From the NCBI RefSeq assembly GCF_900114735.1, contig NZ_FOUA01000001.1:1128278-1192277 (forward strand): a stretch of 64,000 bases of DNA, given 5' to 3'. Made by a program: the position numbers and the translations under genes. This stretch comes from Halopseudomonas bauzanensis. GTDB lineage: Bacteria > Pseudomonadota > Gammaproteobacteria > Pseudomonadales > Pseudomonadaceae. The notes under the pieces were generated by a model, which ran no database searches, was not told where the DNA came from, and saw only the letters and a program-made list of their open reading frames with translations. Below, in pieces: positions 38,222-54,668 of the stretch; the stretch's first letter is position 1; the number at the start of each line of letters is the position of its first letter.

Positions 38222-40012
38222 TCAGAATTGATCAGCAGTCATCCGCATCAAAGCATCAGCACCCGCTTCCAGGGCCTCCACATGCGCCTGGGCCCGAGGC
38301 AACAGTCGCTTGAAGTAGAACTCCTGAGTAGCCAGCTTGCCCTGATAGAAGGCAGCATCGGAGCTACCGGCTTCCAGTTTCTGCTGAGCGACCACGGCCA
38401 TTTTCAGCCAGAAGAAGGCATGAATGACGTAGCCGGAGAACATCAGGAAGTCCATCGCAGCAGCGCCGACTTCTTCCTTGTTCTGCATGGATTTGACCGC
38501 GACCTTCTGGGTCAGCTCGCCCCATTGGGCATTCAGGGCGGTGAGCTTGTTGAAGTACTCGCCGAACTGCGCATGGCCTTCGTTGGCCTGGCAGAACAGG
38601 TGCACTTCCTTGGAGAAGGCGCGCAGCAGTTTGCCCTGGCTCATCAGCACCTTGCGGCCCAGCAGGTCCAGGGCCTGGATGCCATTGGTGCCTTCGTAGA
38701 TCGGCGCGATGCGGCAGTCACGTACCTGCTGCTCCTGCCCCCATTCGCGGATGTAACCGTGGCCACCGAACACCTGCATGCCCAGCAGGGTCACTTCCAG
38801 GCCGGTCTCGGTCATGAACGCCTTGCAGATCGGCGTCAGGAAGGCCAGTTGGTCTTCGGCGTTGGCGCGAACGGCTTCGTCCTGTGAATAGTGGGCACTG
38901 TCCAGCAATTGCGCGGTGTAGTAGGCCAGCGCGCGGTTGCCCTCGTTGAAGGCTTTCATGGTCAGCAGCATGCGGCGAACGTCGGGGTGCACGATGATCG
39001 GGTCTGCCGGCTTTTCCGGTTCGGCCGGACCGGACAGCGAGCGCATCTGCAGACGGTCCTTGGCGTAGGCAACGGCGTTCTGATAGGACACTTCGCCATG
39101 ACACAGCCCTTGCATGCCGGTACCCAGGCGGGCGCCGTTCATCATTGTGAACATGCAGTTCAGGCCCTTGTTGACCTCACCGATCAGAAAGCCGGTGGCG
39201 CCGTCGAAGTTCATCACGCAGGTGGCCGAGGCCTTGATACCCATCTTGTGTTCGATGGAGCCGCAGACTACGCCGTTGCGCTCGCCCTTCTCGCCATTGG
39301 CGTCAGGCAGGAACTTGGGCACGATGAACAGCGAGATACCCTTGGTGCCGGCGGGTGCATCGGGCAGCTTGGCCAACACCAGGTGGACGATGTTCTCGGC
39401 CATGTCGTGCTCGCCGGAGGAGATGAAGATCTTGGTGCCGGTGACCGAGTAGCTACCATCGGCCTGGGGCACCGCGCGGGTCTTGATCAGGCCCAGGTCG
39501 GTGCCGCAGTGGGGCTCGGTCAGGCACATGGTGCCGGTCCAGTGGCCGGGCACCAGTTTGTTCAGGTACAGCTCTTTCTGCTCCTGGCTGCCATGGGCGC
39601 GGATGGCCGAGGCACAGCCGTGGGTCAGGCCAGGATACATGTTCCAGGCATAGTTGGCGGCGGCGGTCATCTCGTTGACCACCAGGCCCAGCGAGGCGGG
39701 CAGGCCCTGGCCGCCAAATTCTACCGGGCCGCTCATGGCTGCCCAGCCGTTGTCCACGTACTGCTGATAGGCTTCCTTGAAGCCCTTGGGCGTGGTGACT
39801 ACGCCGTTGTCGAAATGGCAACCTTCCTCATCACCGGTGCGGTTCAGCGGGGCCAGTACTTCGCTGGCGAATTTGGCGCTTTCCTCGAGCACGGCGTCTA
39901 CCAGGTCGGGCGTGGCGTCGGTCAAGCCATGGGTCTGATAACCGGCAGCGAAATCGAATACTTCATCCATGACAAAGCGCATGTCGCGCAAGGGAGCGTT
40001 GTAACTGGGCAT
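38222..40012 (-). CDS. Acyl-CoA dehydrogenase (long form, FadE/DmdC-like), copy 2
   Basis: 596 residues, collinear with the copy at 35836-37620 (shared APLNRTGDEEG-, CLTEPHCGTDLG-, YEGTNGIQALDLLGRK-type motifs) but clearly diverged, so an old duplication. Predicted FAD-dependent beta-oxidation enzyme. A 14-bp palindrome lies upstream in the gap shared with selO, overlapping a TTGACC (-35-like) box, which suggests repressor control. Confidence 0.93.
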   Translation of the reverse strand: MPSYNAPLRDMRFVMDEVFDFAAGYQTHGLTDATPDLVDAVLEESAKFASEVLAPLNRTGDEEGCHFDNGVVTTPKGFKEAYQQYVDNGWAAMSGPVEFGGQGLPASLGLVVNEMTAAANYAWNMYPGLTHGCASAIRAHGSQEQKELYLNKLVPGHWTGTMCLTEPHCGTDLGLIKTRAVPQADGSYSVTGTKIFISSGEHDMAENIVHLVLAKLPDAPAGTKGISLFIVPKFLPDANGEKGERNGVVCGSIEHKMGIKASATCVMNFDGATGFLIGEVNKGLNCMFTMMNGARLGTGMQGLCHGEVSYQNAVAYAKDRLQMRSLSGPAEPEKPADPIIVHPDVRRMLLTMKAFNEGNRALAYYTAQLLDSAHYSQDEAVRANAEDQLAFLTPICKAFMTETGLEVTLLGMQVFGGHGYIREWGQEQQVRDCRIAPIYEGTNGIQALDLLGRKVLMSQGKLLRAFSKEVHLFCQANEGHAQFGEYFNKLTALNAQWGELTQKVAVKSMQNKEEVGAAAMDFLMFSGYVIHAFFWLKMAVVAQQKLEAGSSDAAFYQGKLATQEFYFKRLLPRAQAHVEALEAGADALMRMTADQF

Positions 40013-40071
40013 TGGTTTCTCCGAAAATGACGCAGCGGGTGGGCTGTTTATTATTCATACAGTCGTTTGAC

Positions 40072-40098
40072 ATTATGCCCCGCTGACCGGACGGTCAA
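40072..40098 (-). promoter_or_regulatory. Candidate operator/promoter of acyl-CoA dehydrogenase copy 2
   Basis: On the minus strand TTGACC (40093-40098) and CATAAT (40072-40077) are spaced by 15 bp. The palindrome TGACCG-GA-CGGTCA (40084-40097) overlaps the -35 and the spacer. Its size and symmetry suit a TetR-type dimer; the regulator is not in the neighbourhood. Confidence 0.4.
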
Positions 40099-40127
40099 CG
40101 GAAACGGCTCACCATTACACCGCTTGA

Positions 40128-41615
<1,488 letters not shown>

Positions 41616-41644
41616 TGTCCGCCATCCGGTATTGCCTTTCGGGT

Positions 41645-41662
41645 GTAGCGCACATGCGCTAC
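41645..41662. terminator. Hairpin downstream of selO
   Basis: GTAGCGCA-CA-TGCGCTAC, perfect 8-bp stem 30 bases past the selO stop. No T-run follows. The 277-base gap to the next gene also has a weak promoter-like pair, TTGCAC (41745-41750) and TATACC (41768-41773), spaced 17 bp. Confidence 0.35.
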
Positions 41663-41892
41663 GCCTGCGGCATCGCAGCCTTCCTGCCTTATCGTCGAGC
41701 ACTACTCGACAATCCGAAAAGCGGTCTTCCACGCTCGTAGCGGCTTGCACAGCAAAACCGCACCACTTATACCTTTAAGGAATAACAAAATCATTATCAG
41801 GTCTTGGACAGACTAAGCGGCGGCAACTAGGGTAGCGGCTCTAGTCTGGTTCCCGTTGCGGGACCGATACCTCACACGAGATTTTGGTACCG

Positions 41893-43683
41893 ATGAATTG
41901 GGATACCCTGGCCACGCTTGGTGTGGCCGCCCTGTTGTGCTGGGTGATGTACGCCTTTGTCCGCGAGAAGCTGAGTCCCGACGTGGTGGTCGGTATTGCC
42001 GTCGCCATTCTGCTGGCCACCACCCTGTTGACGCCGACAGAGGTACTCAGCGTGCTGTCCAACAGCGCCCCGATCACCATCGCCTGCATGTTCGTATTGT
42101 CTGCCGCCCTCGAACGCACCGGCTGCGTGGACAAGCTGGGCAGTGTGCTTGCCCGTATCGGCGGTACCAGCCCTACGCGCATGCTGTTCGCCCTGCTGGT
42201 CACCGCCATGCTGTTGTCGACCTTCATCAACAATACGCCGGTGGTGGCGATTCTCACGCCGGTGGCGGTCACCCTCGCCGCCCGGGTTGGCAGCAAGGCA
42301 TCGAAGGTTCTGATTCCACTGTCCTATGCCACTATTCTCGGCGGCACCATGACCATGATCGGTACCTCCACCAACATACTGGTCGACGGGGTAGCCCGAC
42401 AGGAGGGGCTGGCGCCGTTCGGTATGTTCGAGATCACCCTGGCGGGTGCGATCATGTCAGCCATCGGCCTGGCCTTCATCATGTTGTTCGGCAACCGTCT
42501 GCTGCCAGACCGCGACAGCCTGTCGGACCGCCTGCGGCCAACTCGCAGCCGCACCTTCATGACCGAACTGCTGGTGCCCCAGGACTCACCCGTGATCAAC
42601 CAGACCATCGCCGAAGCCCAGCTCAATGGCGATAGCGGCATTCAGGTCTTGAAGCTGTTTCGCGGTGACGACGAGCTGACCACCCCGCTCAACACCACCA
42701 TGCTCAATGCTGGCGACCGCTTGATACTGCATGCCAATGTGCGCGACTTCGTCGAGCTGCGGCACAATGGCGTACTGGAATTCAACCGCGACCAGAGTTT
42801 CGAAACCATCTCCACTCGCGATGTGGTACTGGCCGAGGCCGTGGTGGCGCGCAGCTCACGCTACATCAACCGGCCCATGCGCGACCTCAACCTGACTGCC
42901 CGTTACGGGATCCACGTACTGGCCGTGCATCGGCAGGACGAACACATCCAAGACAACCTCGACGACTTCGAGTTGCAGTTCGGTGATGTGATGCTGGTCG
43001 AAGGCTCGCCGGCGCAGATCCGCAAGTTCGCCGATAACGGCGACCTGATCAGCCTGAATACCGTGCAAGAACGGGCCTATCGCCGCAACAAGGCCCCGAT
43101 TGCCATTGTCGCCATGCTGTCAGTGATGGTGCTGGCGGCGCTGGGGGTGATGTCGATCGAAGGACTGGCGATCATCGCTGCCGCCGTGGTGGTCGCCACC
43201 GGCTGCCTGGAAGTCGAGGATGCCTACAAGTCCATCGACTGGAAGATCCTGGCGCTGATCTTCGGCATGCTGGCGATCAGTATCGCCATGGACAAGGTCG
43301 GACTGGTGGACGGCATCGTCGGTCAGGTGATGACCCTGTCGCCGCTGCTCGGCCCGCTGTTCATGCTGTCTTTCATCTATCTGCTGACCTCGATTCTCAC
43401 CGAGATTGTCAGCAACAATGCGGTGGGCGTGCTGCTGACACCCATCGCCATTGGCGTGGCTTACCAGTTGGGCGCTGATCCGCGCCCGTTCGTGGTGGCG
43501 GTGATGCTCGCCGCCAGTGCCAGCTTCGCCACGCCGATCGGCTACCAGACCAACACCTTCGTCTACAGCGCCGGCGGTTACCGGTTCATGGACTTCGTGC
43601 GGATCGGCCTGCCACTGAACCTGATCATGTGGGCCGCGGCGACGCTGGTAATCCCGCTGATCTGGCCATTGTTTCCGGCCTGA
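41893..43683 (+). CDS. SLC13/DASS-type permease with two RCK_C (TrkA_C) domains
   Basis: 596 residues: an N-terminal half-permease (about 1-205, [18 protein letters not shown] and [12 protein letters not shown] are the family signature loops), a central cytosolic pair of RCK_C domains (about 215-390), and a C-terminal half-permease with a second signature ([28 protein letters not shown]). Such proteins carry divalent anions (sulfate or dicarboxylates), probably with Na+. The ATG at 41893 is preferred over a TTG three codons upstream. Confidence 0.88.
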   Translation: MNWDTLATLGVAALLCWVMYAFVREKLSPDVVVGIAVAILLATTLLTPTEVLSVLSNSAPITIACMFVLSAALERTGCVDKLGSVLARIGGTSPTRMLFALLVTAMLLSTFINNTPVVAILTPVAVTLAARVGSKASKVLIPLSYATILGGTMTMIGTSTNILVDGVARQEGLAPFGMFEITLAGAIMSAIGLAFIMLFGNRLLPDRDSLSDRLRPTRSRTFMTELLVPQDSPVINQTIAEAQLNGDSGIQVLKLFRGDDELTTPLNTTMLNAGDRLILHANVRDFVELRHNGVLEFNRDQSFETISTRDVVLAEAVVARSSRYINRPMRDLNLTARYGIHVLAVHRQDEHIQDNLDDFELQFGDVMLVEGSPAQIRKFADNGDLISLNTVQERAYRRNKAPIAIVAMLSVMVLAALGVMSIEGLAIIAAAVVVATGCLEVEDAYKSIDWKILALIFGMLAISIAMDKVGLVDGIVGQVMTLSPLLGPLFMLSFIYLLTSILTEIVSNNAVGVLLTPIAIGVAYQLGADPRPFVVAVMLAASASFATPIGYQTNTFVYSAGGYRFMDFVRIGLPLNLIMWAAATLVIPLIWPLFPA

Positions 43684-43692
43684 CAGAAACAT

Positions 43693-43716
43693 AAAAGGCG
43701 GCCAAGGCCGCCTTTT
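43693..43716. terminator. Bidirectional intrinsic terminator
   Basis: AAAAGGCGGCC (43693-43703), AA, GGCCGCCTTTT (43706-43716): perfect 11-bp stem with A's and T's on both sides, between the convergent SLC13-type and metY genes. Confidence 0.9.
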
Positions 43717-43733
43717 ATATTTTCAGCACTGAC

Positions 43734-45008
43734 TCATTTTGCCGCTTCGAGCGCCTGCGCCAGGTCCGCAAGAATATCGTCGATATGCTCGATACCGATC
43801 GACAGCCGAATCAGGTCTCGCGGCACTCCCGCTTTCTCCAGCTCCTCGTCGTCCAGCTGGCGGTGCGTGGTCGAGGCCGGATGACAGGCCAATGACTTGG
43901 CGTCACCGATATTCACCAGCCGCAGTACCAACTCCAGCGCATCGATGAAACGCGCACCGGCTTCCTGGCCACCCTTGATCCCGAAGGACAGGATCGCCGC
44001 CGGCTGACCGCCCATGTAGCGCTGGGCCAGATCGTGTTCAGGATTATCCTTGAGCCCGGCATATTTCACCCAGGCTACCTGCGGATGCTGCTGTAGGTAT
44101 TCGGCCACCTTCTGCGCGTTCTCGCAGTGGCGTTCCATGCGCAGGCTCAAGGTTTCCAGACCCTGCAGGATCAGGAAGGTGTTGAACGGCGACAACGCCG
44201 CGCCCATGTTGCGCAACGGCACCACCCGGCAACGACCGATAAAGGCCGCCGGACCGAAGGCTTCGGTGTAGACCACGCCGTGGTAGGAAGGATCAGGCGT
44301 ATTCAGAAGCGGGAAACGCTCCTTGTTATCCGCCCAGGGAAATTTGCCCGAATCCACCACCATGCCGCCCAGGCTATTGCCATGGCCGCCGATATACTTG
44401 GTCAGCGCATGCACGATGATATCGGCGCCATGCTCGAAGGGCCGGCACAACACCGGCGTGGCTACCGTGTTATCCACGATCAGCGGTACGCCATGCCGGT
44501 GCGCCGCGTCGGCCAGCGCCTGCAGGTCGACGATATTGCCCGCGGGATTGCCGATAGACTCGCAGAACACCGCCTTGGTGTTCTCGTCGATCAACGCTTC
44601 CATCGCGGCGATATCGTTATGCGCGGCAAAACGCACCTCGATGCCCTGACGCGGCAAGGTGTGGGCAAACAGGTTATAGGTGCCGCCGTACAGCTTGGCG
44701 GTGGAAACAATATTGTCGCCCACCCCGGCAATGGTCTGGATCGCATAGGTAATCGCGGCCATACCCGATGCCACCGCCAGGGCTCCTACGCCCCCTTCCA
44801 GCGCCGCGATCCGCTGCTCGAGTACATCGTTGGTCGGATTGGTGATCCGCGTGTAGATGTTACCGGGCACCTTCAGATCGAACAGGTCAGCGCCATGCTG
44901 GGTACTGTCGAAAGCGTAGGACGTGGTCTGGTAGATCGGCACCGCGACCGACTTGGTAGTCGGGTCGGGGCTGTAGCCGGCGTGTATTGCCAGAGTTTCG
45001 AGCTTCAT
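43734..45008 (-). CDS. metY: O-acetylhomoserine sulfhydrylase (PLP-dependent)
   Basis: 424 residues, Cys/Met metabolism PLP enzyme. It condenses O-acetyl-L-homoserine with sulfide (or methanethiol) to homocysteine (or methionine). N-terminal [30 protein letters not shown], and the PLP-lysine context [15 protein letters not shown] are diagnostic of MetY rather than MetB/MetC. It lies 30 bases downstream of hemE on the same strand, so they may share a transcript. Confidence 0.93.
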   Translation of the reverse strand: MKLETLAIHAGYSPDPTTKSVAVPIYQTTSYAFDSTQHGADLFDLKVPGNIYTRITNPTNDVLEQRIAALEGGVGALAVASGMAAITYAIQTIAGVGDNIVSTAKLYGGTYNLFAHTLPRQGIEVRFAAHNDIAAMEALIDENTKAVFCESIGNPAGNIVDLQALADAAHRHGVPLIVDNTVATPVLCRPFEHGADIIVHALTKYIGGHGNSLGGMVVDSGKFPWADNKERFPLLNTPDPSYHGVVYTEAFGPAAFIGRCRVVPLRNMGAALSPFNTFLILQGLETLSLRMERHCENAQKVAEYLQQHPQVAWVKYAGLKDNPEHDLAQRYMGGQPAAILSFGIKGGQEAGARFIDALELVLRLVNIGDAKSLACHPASTTHRQLDDEELEKAGVPRDLIRLSIGIEHIDDILADLAQALEAAK

Positions 45009-45038
45009 TATTGTTTTCTCCCTATAACTGTTCAGTCG

Positions 45039-46115
45039 TCAGACTGCCTTCAGGTCATGGTACTTGGCCGAAAACTCATGCACCGCCTCGATGAACACAC
45101 CAGCGTGAGCCGGGTCCACTTCCGGGGTGATGCCGTGGCCTAGGTTGAATACATGGCCGGTGCCCTTGCCGTAGCTGGCGAGAATCCGTTCCACTTCATT
45201 GCGGATCGCCTGCGGGTTGGCATACAGCACGGTGGGGTCCATATTGCCCTGCAGCGCGACTTTGGCGCCGACCCGGGAACGGGCCACGCCGATATCCATG
45301 GTCCAGTCCAGACCAACACCATCAGCGCCACACTCGGCAATGCTTTCCAGCCACAGGCCGCCGTTCTTGGTGAATACGATCACCGGGACGCGGCGCCCGT
45401 CATGCTCACGAATCAGACCGCTGATGATCTTGCGCATATAGGCCAGGGAGAACGTTTGATAGGCATCGGCGGACAGATTGCCGCCCCAGGTGTCAAAGAT
45501 CTGCACCGCTTGGGCGCCTGACTTGATCTGCTCGTTCAGGTAGCTGGTGACCGATTGCGCCAGCTTGTCCAGCAGCAGGTGCACCGCCTCGGGCTGGTCG
45601 TACATCAGCGCCTTGATCTTGCGGAAATCCTTGGAAGAGCCGCCTTCTACCATGTAGGTCGCCAGGGTCCAGGGACTGCCAGAGAAACCGATCAGCGGCA
45701 CCCGGCCATTGAGCTCGCGGCGGATGGTGCTGACCGCATCCATGACATAGCCCAGGTCCTGGCGTGGATCGGGAATCGGCAGGGCTTCGATATCGGCGAG
45801 GGTGTCGATGCGCTTGCGAAAACGCGGGCCTTCGCCGGTCTCGAAGTGCAGGCCCAGACCCATGGCGTCGGGGATGGTCAGGATGTCGGAAAACAGGATG
45901 GCGGCGTCCAGCGGATAGCGTTCCAGCGGCTGCAGGGTCACTTCACAGGCCATCTCGGGATTCATGCACAAGCCCATGAAGTCACCGGCGCGGGCGCGGG
46001 AGGCGCGGTACTCGGGCAGGTAGCGGCCTGCCTGGCGCATCATCCATACCGGGGTTACATCAACAGGCTGGCGCAGCAGCGCACGCAGAAAACGGTCATT
46101 CTTCAATTCAGACAT
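45039..46115 (-). CDS. hemE: Uroporphyrinogen decarboxylase HemE
   Basis: Decarboxylates the four acetate side chains of uroporphyrinogen III in heme synthesis. 358 residues from the ATG at 46115 ([19 protein letters not shown]); eleven upstream in-frame codons are excluded by family length. The signature [16 protein letters not shown] and the second motif [17 protein letters not shown] are present. A TACAAT (-10-like) box lies on this strand at 46147-46152 without a clear -35. Confidence 0.97.
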   Translation of the reverse strand: MSELKNDRFLRALLRQPVDVTPVWMMRQAGRYLPEYRASRARAGDFMGLCMNPEMACEVTLQPLERYPLDAAILFSDILTIPDAMGLGLHFETGEGPRFRKRIDTLADIEALPIPDPRQDLGYVMDAVSTIRRELNGRVPLIGFSGSPWTLATYMVEGGSSKDFRKIKALMYDQPEAVHLLLDKLAQSVTSYLNEQIKSGAQAVQIFDTWGGNLSADAYQTFSLAYMRKIISGLIREHDGRRVPVIVFTKNGGLWLESIAECGADGVGLDWTMDIGVARSRVGAKVALQGNMDPTVLYANPQAIRNEVERILASYGKGTGHVFNLGHGITPEVDPAHAGVFIEAVHEFSAKYHDLKAV

Positions 46116-46248
46116 GAAATCGGTATCCAGTGGCGTAAATGCAGCCATTGTAACCGTTCTCGCGGGGAAGATAAGGGGCGGTGCGGCAAAGGGGCGCGGG
46201 GGGCTTCGTTTCGATGAGGTTATAAATATTGGATATTGTGCAGGGACT

Positions 46249-46353
46249 GCGGTTACCGGTCGGACCTGCTCGACACGCCGTGAATACGTCCCTGTAGGCT
46301 CGCGGTTGCCATCCTTGGCAACCGACGGTCGAGCTGGCCCGACCGGTAACCGC
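46249..46353 (+). repeat. T-shaped palindromic element C
   Basis: The outer arms are 46249-46274 and 46328-46353: 15 bp perfect (GCGGTTACCGGTCGG), a mismatched 4-base step, then 7 bp. Interior: ACGCCGTGAA, hairpin 1 (TACG-TCCC-TGTA, 46285-46296), linker GGCTCG, hairpin 2 (CGGTTGCCA-TCCT-TGGCAACCG, 46303-46324), ACG. The order and linkers match element D base for base. Confidence 0.9.
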
Positions 46354-46478
46354 TGCCGTCATCTCCGTGCGAGACGGAGGCCAAACACCAATAAAAATCA
46401 GAGGCTGTGAGACAACTCTCACCAATTTGGCTGAGCAGAACGTTAGGGTTTAATCCATCAGCGGCTCAATGTCTCGCA

Positions 46479-46591
46479 GGGTTGATGGTCTGGCCTGCCT
46501 TCGCAGACCGTTTGATGCCAGGGATGGCATCAACGAGCCCCCAGGGATGGGTTCACGGCGTGTCTGCGAAGGCAGGCCAGACCGTCAACCC
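46479..46591 (-). repeat. T-shaped palindromic element D
   Basis: The outer arms 46479-46508 and 46562-46591 pair over 30 bp with one G-T. Read on minus, the interior is ACGCCGTGAA, hairpin 1 (CCCA-TCCC-TGGG, 46540-46551), GGCTCG, hairpin 2 (TTGATGCCA-TCCC-TGGCATCAA, 46512-46533), ACG. Both inner stems differ from element C by compensating changes. Confidence 0.9.
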
Positions 46592-46647
46592 AGACACCAA
46601 TACCATCAAGTAACGCTAACGCAAACCGCAAGCACCCCCAACCGGCA

Positions 46648-48075
<1,428 letters not shown>

Positions 48076-48159
48076 TCATTACTGCAGCGCCGTGGGTTTG
48101 CCCGTCGCTGCCTGATGTTCCTTGTCGTGGTCGGGCCCAACCGGGCCCGCCGCCGGGAG

Positions 48160-52608
<4,449 letters not shown>

Positions 52609-52698
52609 AGACACGCTCTCGTATTTCCTTGAATTTCAGGCACTTGCAGTCTTAATCAGCCACAGAAAGAGCCGATGGACGCTGCAAGGGAGAACTCG

Positions 52699-52727
52699 AT
52701 TGTACACACGCGACCTAGGGCCTACAA
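52699..52727 (-). promoter_or_regulatory. Candidate gltB promoter
   Basis: On the minus strand TTGTAG (-35, 52722-52727) and TACAAT (-10, 52699-52704) are spaced exactly 17 bp, about 90 bases before the gltB start. The flanking DNA upstream (52728-52800) is strongly AT-rich, which could be an UP element or a regulator (Lrp-like) site. Confidence 0.5.
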
Positions 52728-53052
52728 TTATTTTTGCCGCAAAAACATATATAACTGTCGTAAAAATGAATGCATTATTTCCGAGTATGGAAATTTTGAA
52801 CCAAAGCAGTGCAAGGAATAACTTTCCTGCACCATGAGAGGGCAATATCAGTACAGGGAACGCCGGGAGAGGATCGAACTGAAGTGTCAACTGGGAGCCC
52901 AACGCCGCTCACTTGGCCCCGTCATGCTTGGCGCAGACGAGAATGACAGGGTCGAGCACGACAAAGCGCCACTCGAACGGAGCCTGGAATGCCTAAGTGA
53001 ACGGATTACAGCTGGAAACGGGCTGGCTAGTGATGGAGGCCGGCAAACCGAT

Positions 53053-53101
53053 GCGGTCGGGACCGCTTCCACATGGTGTGGCGTAGTTGCACCACACCAT
53101 G
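53053..53101. terminator. Tandem hairpins at the end of the pil-aro-damX transcript
   Basis: GCGGTC-GG-GACCGC (53053-53066), and CATGGTGTGG (53072-53081) pairing with CCACACCATG (53092-53101) across a 10-base loop. They start 11 bases past the damX-like stop on the minus strand. No T-run. Confidence 0.45.
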
Positions 53102-53112
53102 CAGGGTTGCTG

Positions 53113-54648
53113 TCAGCGTAGCGACTGCTGGATGCTACCCATGCTGCGTGGCCAGGGATTGAGCTTGCGCAGAGACTCGGGCAACCTCGCCGCGCCCTGT
53201 TGCGCCTGGGTACGGCCGGCATAGGCACCTTGAGTCACGACGAACCAGGGTTTGCCTTCATGCACCGTCTCGAAATAACCCAGATCCGCTACGCCTGATT
53301 GGGCTCTAATGAAGTCCAGTGCTGCCTGACGCGAACGGCTGCCCAGCACCTGCAAGCTGTACTCGCTGGCCGCACGTTGACGATACCAGCCAGCCTCGTG
53401 GTATCCACCGGTGGCTGGTGCAGAGGTAGTGGTCGGTGGCGCGGTCGGCGCGGCCGATTCAGGCTGGGGTCGAGGCTGAGATTGCGGCTGGGGCGCAGGC
53501 GCTGCCACTGGCTCTGGCGCCGCAACGACCGCAGGCGCCTCGATGGGCGTCGGCTCTGGCATGGCCATCGGCTCGGGCAGATCATTGGGATCGGCGACGC
53601 TGGGCGGCGGTAGTGTTGGCTCGTTACCGCTAGCAATGGCGGGGGTTGCCGGCTCAGCATCCGGATCCTGCAGGATCCGCTCGAGCGGATCTGCAGCATT
53701 GTCGCTGGGCATCTGCAATACCGGACCTTCTGCACCGCTCACATCCACAGTGGCAACCTGATCGGGCAGGTTGATGACGGTACGGGTGGCTTCCGGCTCA
53801 TCACCGCCCATCATCCAGGCGATGGCGACTCCGATACCCACCAGTACCAGCGCGACCAGCGAGCGTAACGGCAGCACCGCGCCCTTGGCCCGGCGCGGCG
53901 GCATCGGCCGAGCCGGCTCGATCGCGTCAATCATCACCTGTCTGGCGACCTCGTTGATGTTTCCTGGCCAACCGCCGCTTTGCTGATGGATCTGGGCAAT
54001 CTGCTCGTCATCCAGCAGCTCGATGCCCTGGCCCGCTGTCTCCAGACGCTGTCCCAGATAATCGCGGGTCTCCTCCAACTCGAAGGGAGCCAGCTCGACA
54101 AGTTGCAGCCAGACCCGATCCGCCGGCATATCCACAGTCGCCAGGAGGTCGGCGATGCTTTCATCTGCAAATAGAAAGACTCGTGGCGCGGCTCGCCCGC
54201 CGGATTGACTGAGATCGGCCAGCAACTGAATTGCTTCGCTGTCCAGACTATCGGCATCATCCACCACCAGATACAGCTGCAAACCAGTGGCATGCAGCTG
54301 TTCCGCGCGCTCGCATAGCGCCCGGGTATCCGCTACGTTCAGCGCCTGGCAGAGAAAGCGCGTCAGCGCTGGCGCATCGGCAAGATCACGCCCCGAGGTG
54401 ACAATGCATTGCACATTGTCCTTGTTGCAACTGGCAACCAAGGCCTGGCGCAGCAGCGTCTTGCCGGCGCCAGCCGGTCCGACCACCACCTGCACCTGCT
54501 CGGAGAAATGCGCCATGTGGTGCAACTGTGCCAACACCGGCTTGCGCTTGAGTGTGAAGAAGCGAAATCCCGGCGTGCGCCCAGCGAAAGGGTCATGCTG
54601 CAACTGGTAATGACTGAGAAAATCCTCTGTTGCGCTCAAGTCGCTCAT
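53113..54648 (-). CDS. DamX-like AAA ATPase with C-terminal SPOR domain
   Basis: 511 residues: N-terminal ExeA-type AAA domain (FFTLKRKPVLAQLHHM; Walker A GPAGAGKTLLRQ; Walker B-like LYLVVDDAD), one transmembrane helix (about 275-295, LVALVLVGIGVAIAW), a long Pro/Ala-rich periplasmic linker (about 300-430) and a C-terminal SPOR domain (about 435-505) that binds denuded peptidoglycan at division septa. An in-frame ATG eight codons upstream overlaps aroB as ATGA, but a GGAAGAAG ribosome site supports this start. Last gene of the pilM operon; role in cell division inferred. Confidence 0.88.
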   Translation of the reverse strand: MSDLSATEDFLSHYQLQHDPFAGRTPGFRFFTLKRKPVLAQLHHMAHFSEQVQVVVGPAGAGKTLLRQALVASCNKDNVQCIVTSGRDLADAPALTRFLCQALNVADTRALCERAEQLHATGLQLYLVVDDADSLDSEAIQLLADLSQSGGRAAPRVFLFADESIADLLATVDMPADRVWLQLVELAPFELEETRDYLGQRLETAGQGIELLDDEQIAQIHQQSGGWPGNINEVARQVMIDAIEPARPMPPRRAKGAVLPLRSLVALVLVGIGVAIAWMMGGDEPEATRTVINLPDQVATVDVSGAEGPVLQMPSDNAADPLERILQDPDAEPATPAIASGNEPTLPPPSVADPNDLPEPMAMPEPTPIEAPAVVAAPEPVAAPAPQPQSQPRPQPESAAPTAPPTTTSAPATGGYHEAGWYRQRAASEYSLQVLGSRSRQAALDFIRAQSGVADLGYFETVHEGKPWFVVTQGAYAGRTQAQQGAARLPESLRKLNPWPRSMGSIQQSLR

Positions 54649-54668
54649 ATCTTCTTCCGGTTGATCAA

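Larger units (their letters stand above)
46116..46647. other. 532-base intergenic region with a second inverted pair of T-shaped repeats
   Basis: Between gltD and hemE (both minus strand). Next to hemE is its likely promoter; the rest holds elements C (46249-46353) and D (46479-46591) in opposite orientation, separated by 125 bases that include a small hairpin CTCCGT-GCGAG-ACGGAG (46363-46379). The sequence ACACCAATA occurs just outside the right arm of both elements. No plausible gene is visible. Confidence 0.8.
52609..53112. other. 504-base intergenic region between gltB and the damX-like gene
   Basis: 52609-52815 is the AT-richer gltB leader and promoter. 52816-53040 is GC-rich without a convincing gene; a 95-codon plus-strand frame (52834-53121) has no ribosome site, no recognisable similarity and runs into the end of the neighbouring gene. 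53053-53101 holds two perfect hairpins next to the damX-like stop. Confidence 0.6.

Noticed and set aside
46116-46148. Upstream extension of hemE
   Set aside because: Eleven extra codons precede the family N-terminus and overlap the likely promoter.
52834-53121. 95-codon plus-strand frame after gltB promoter
   Set aside because: No ribosome site, no recognisable similarity, and it runs into the 3' end of the damX-like gene.
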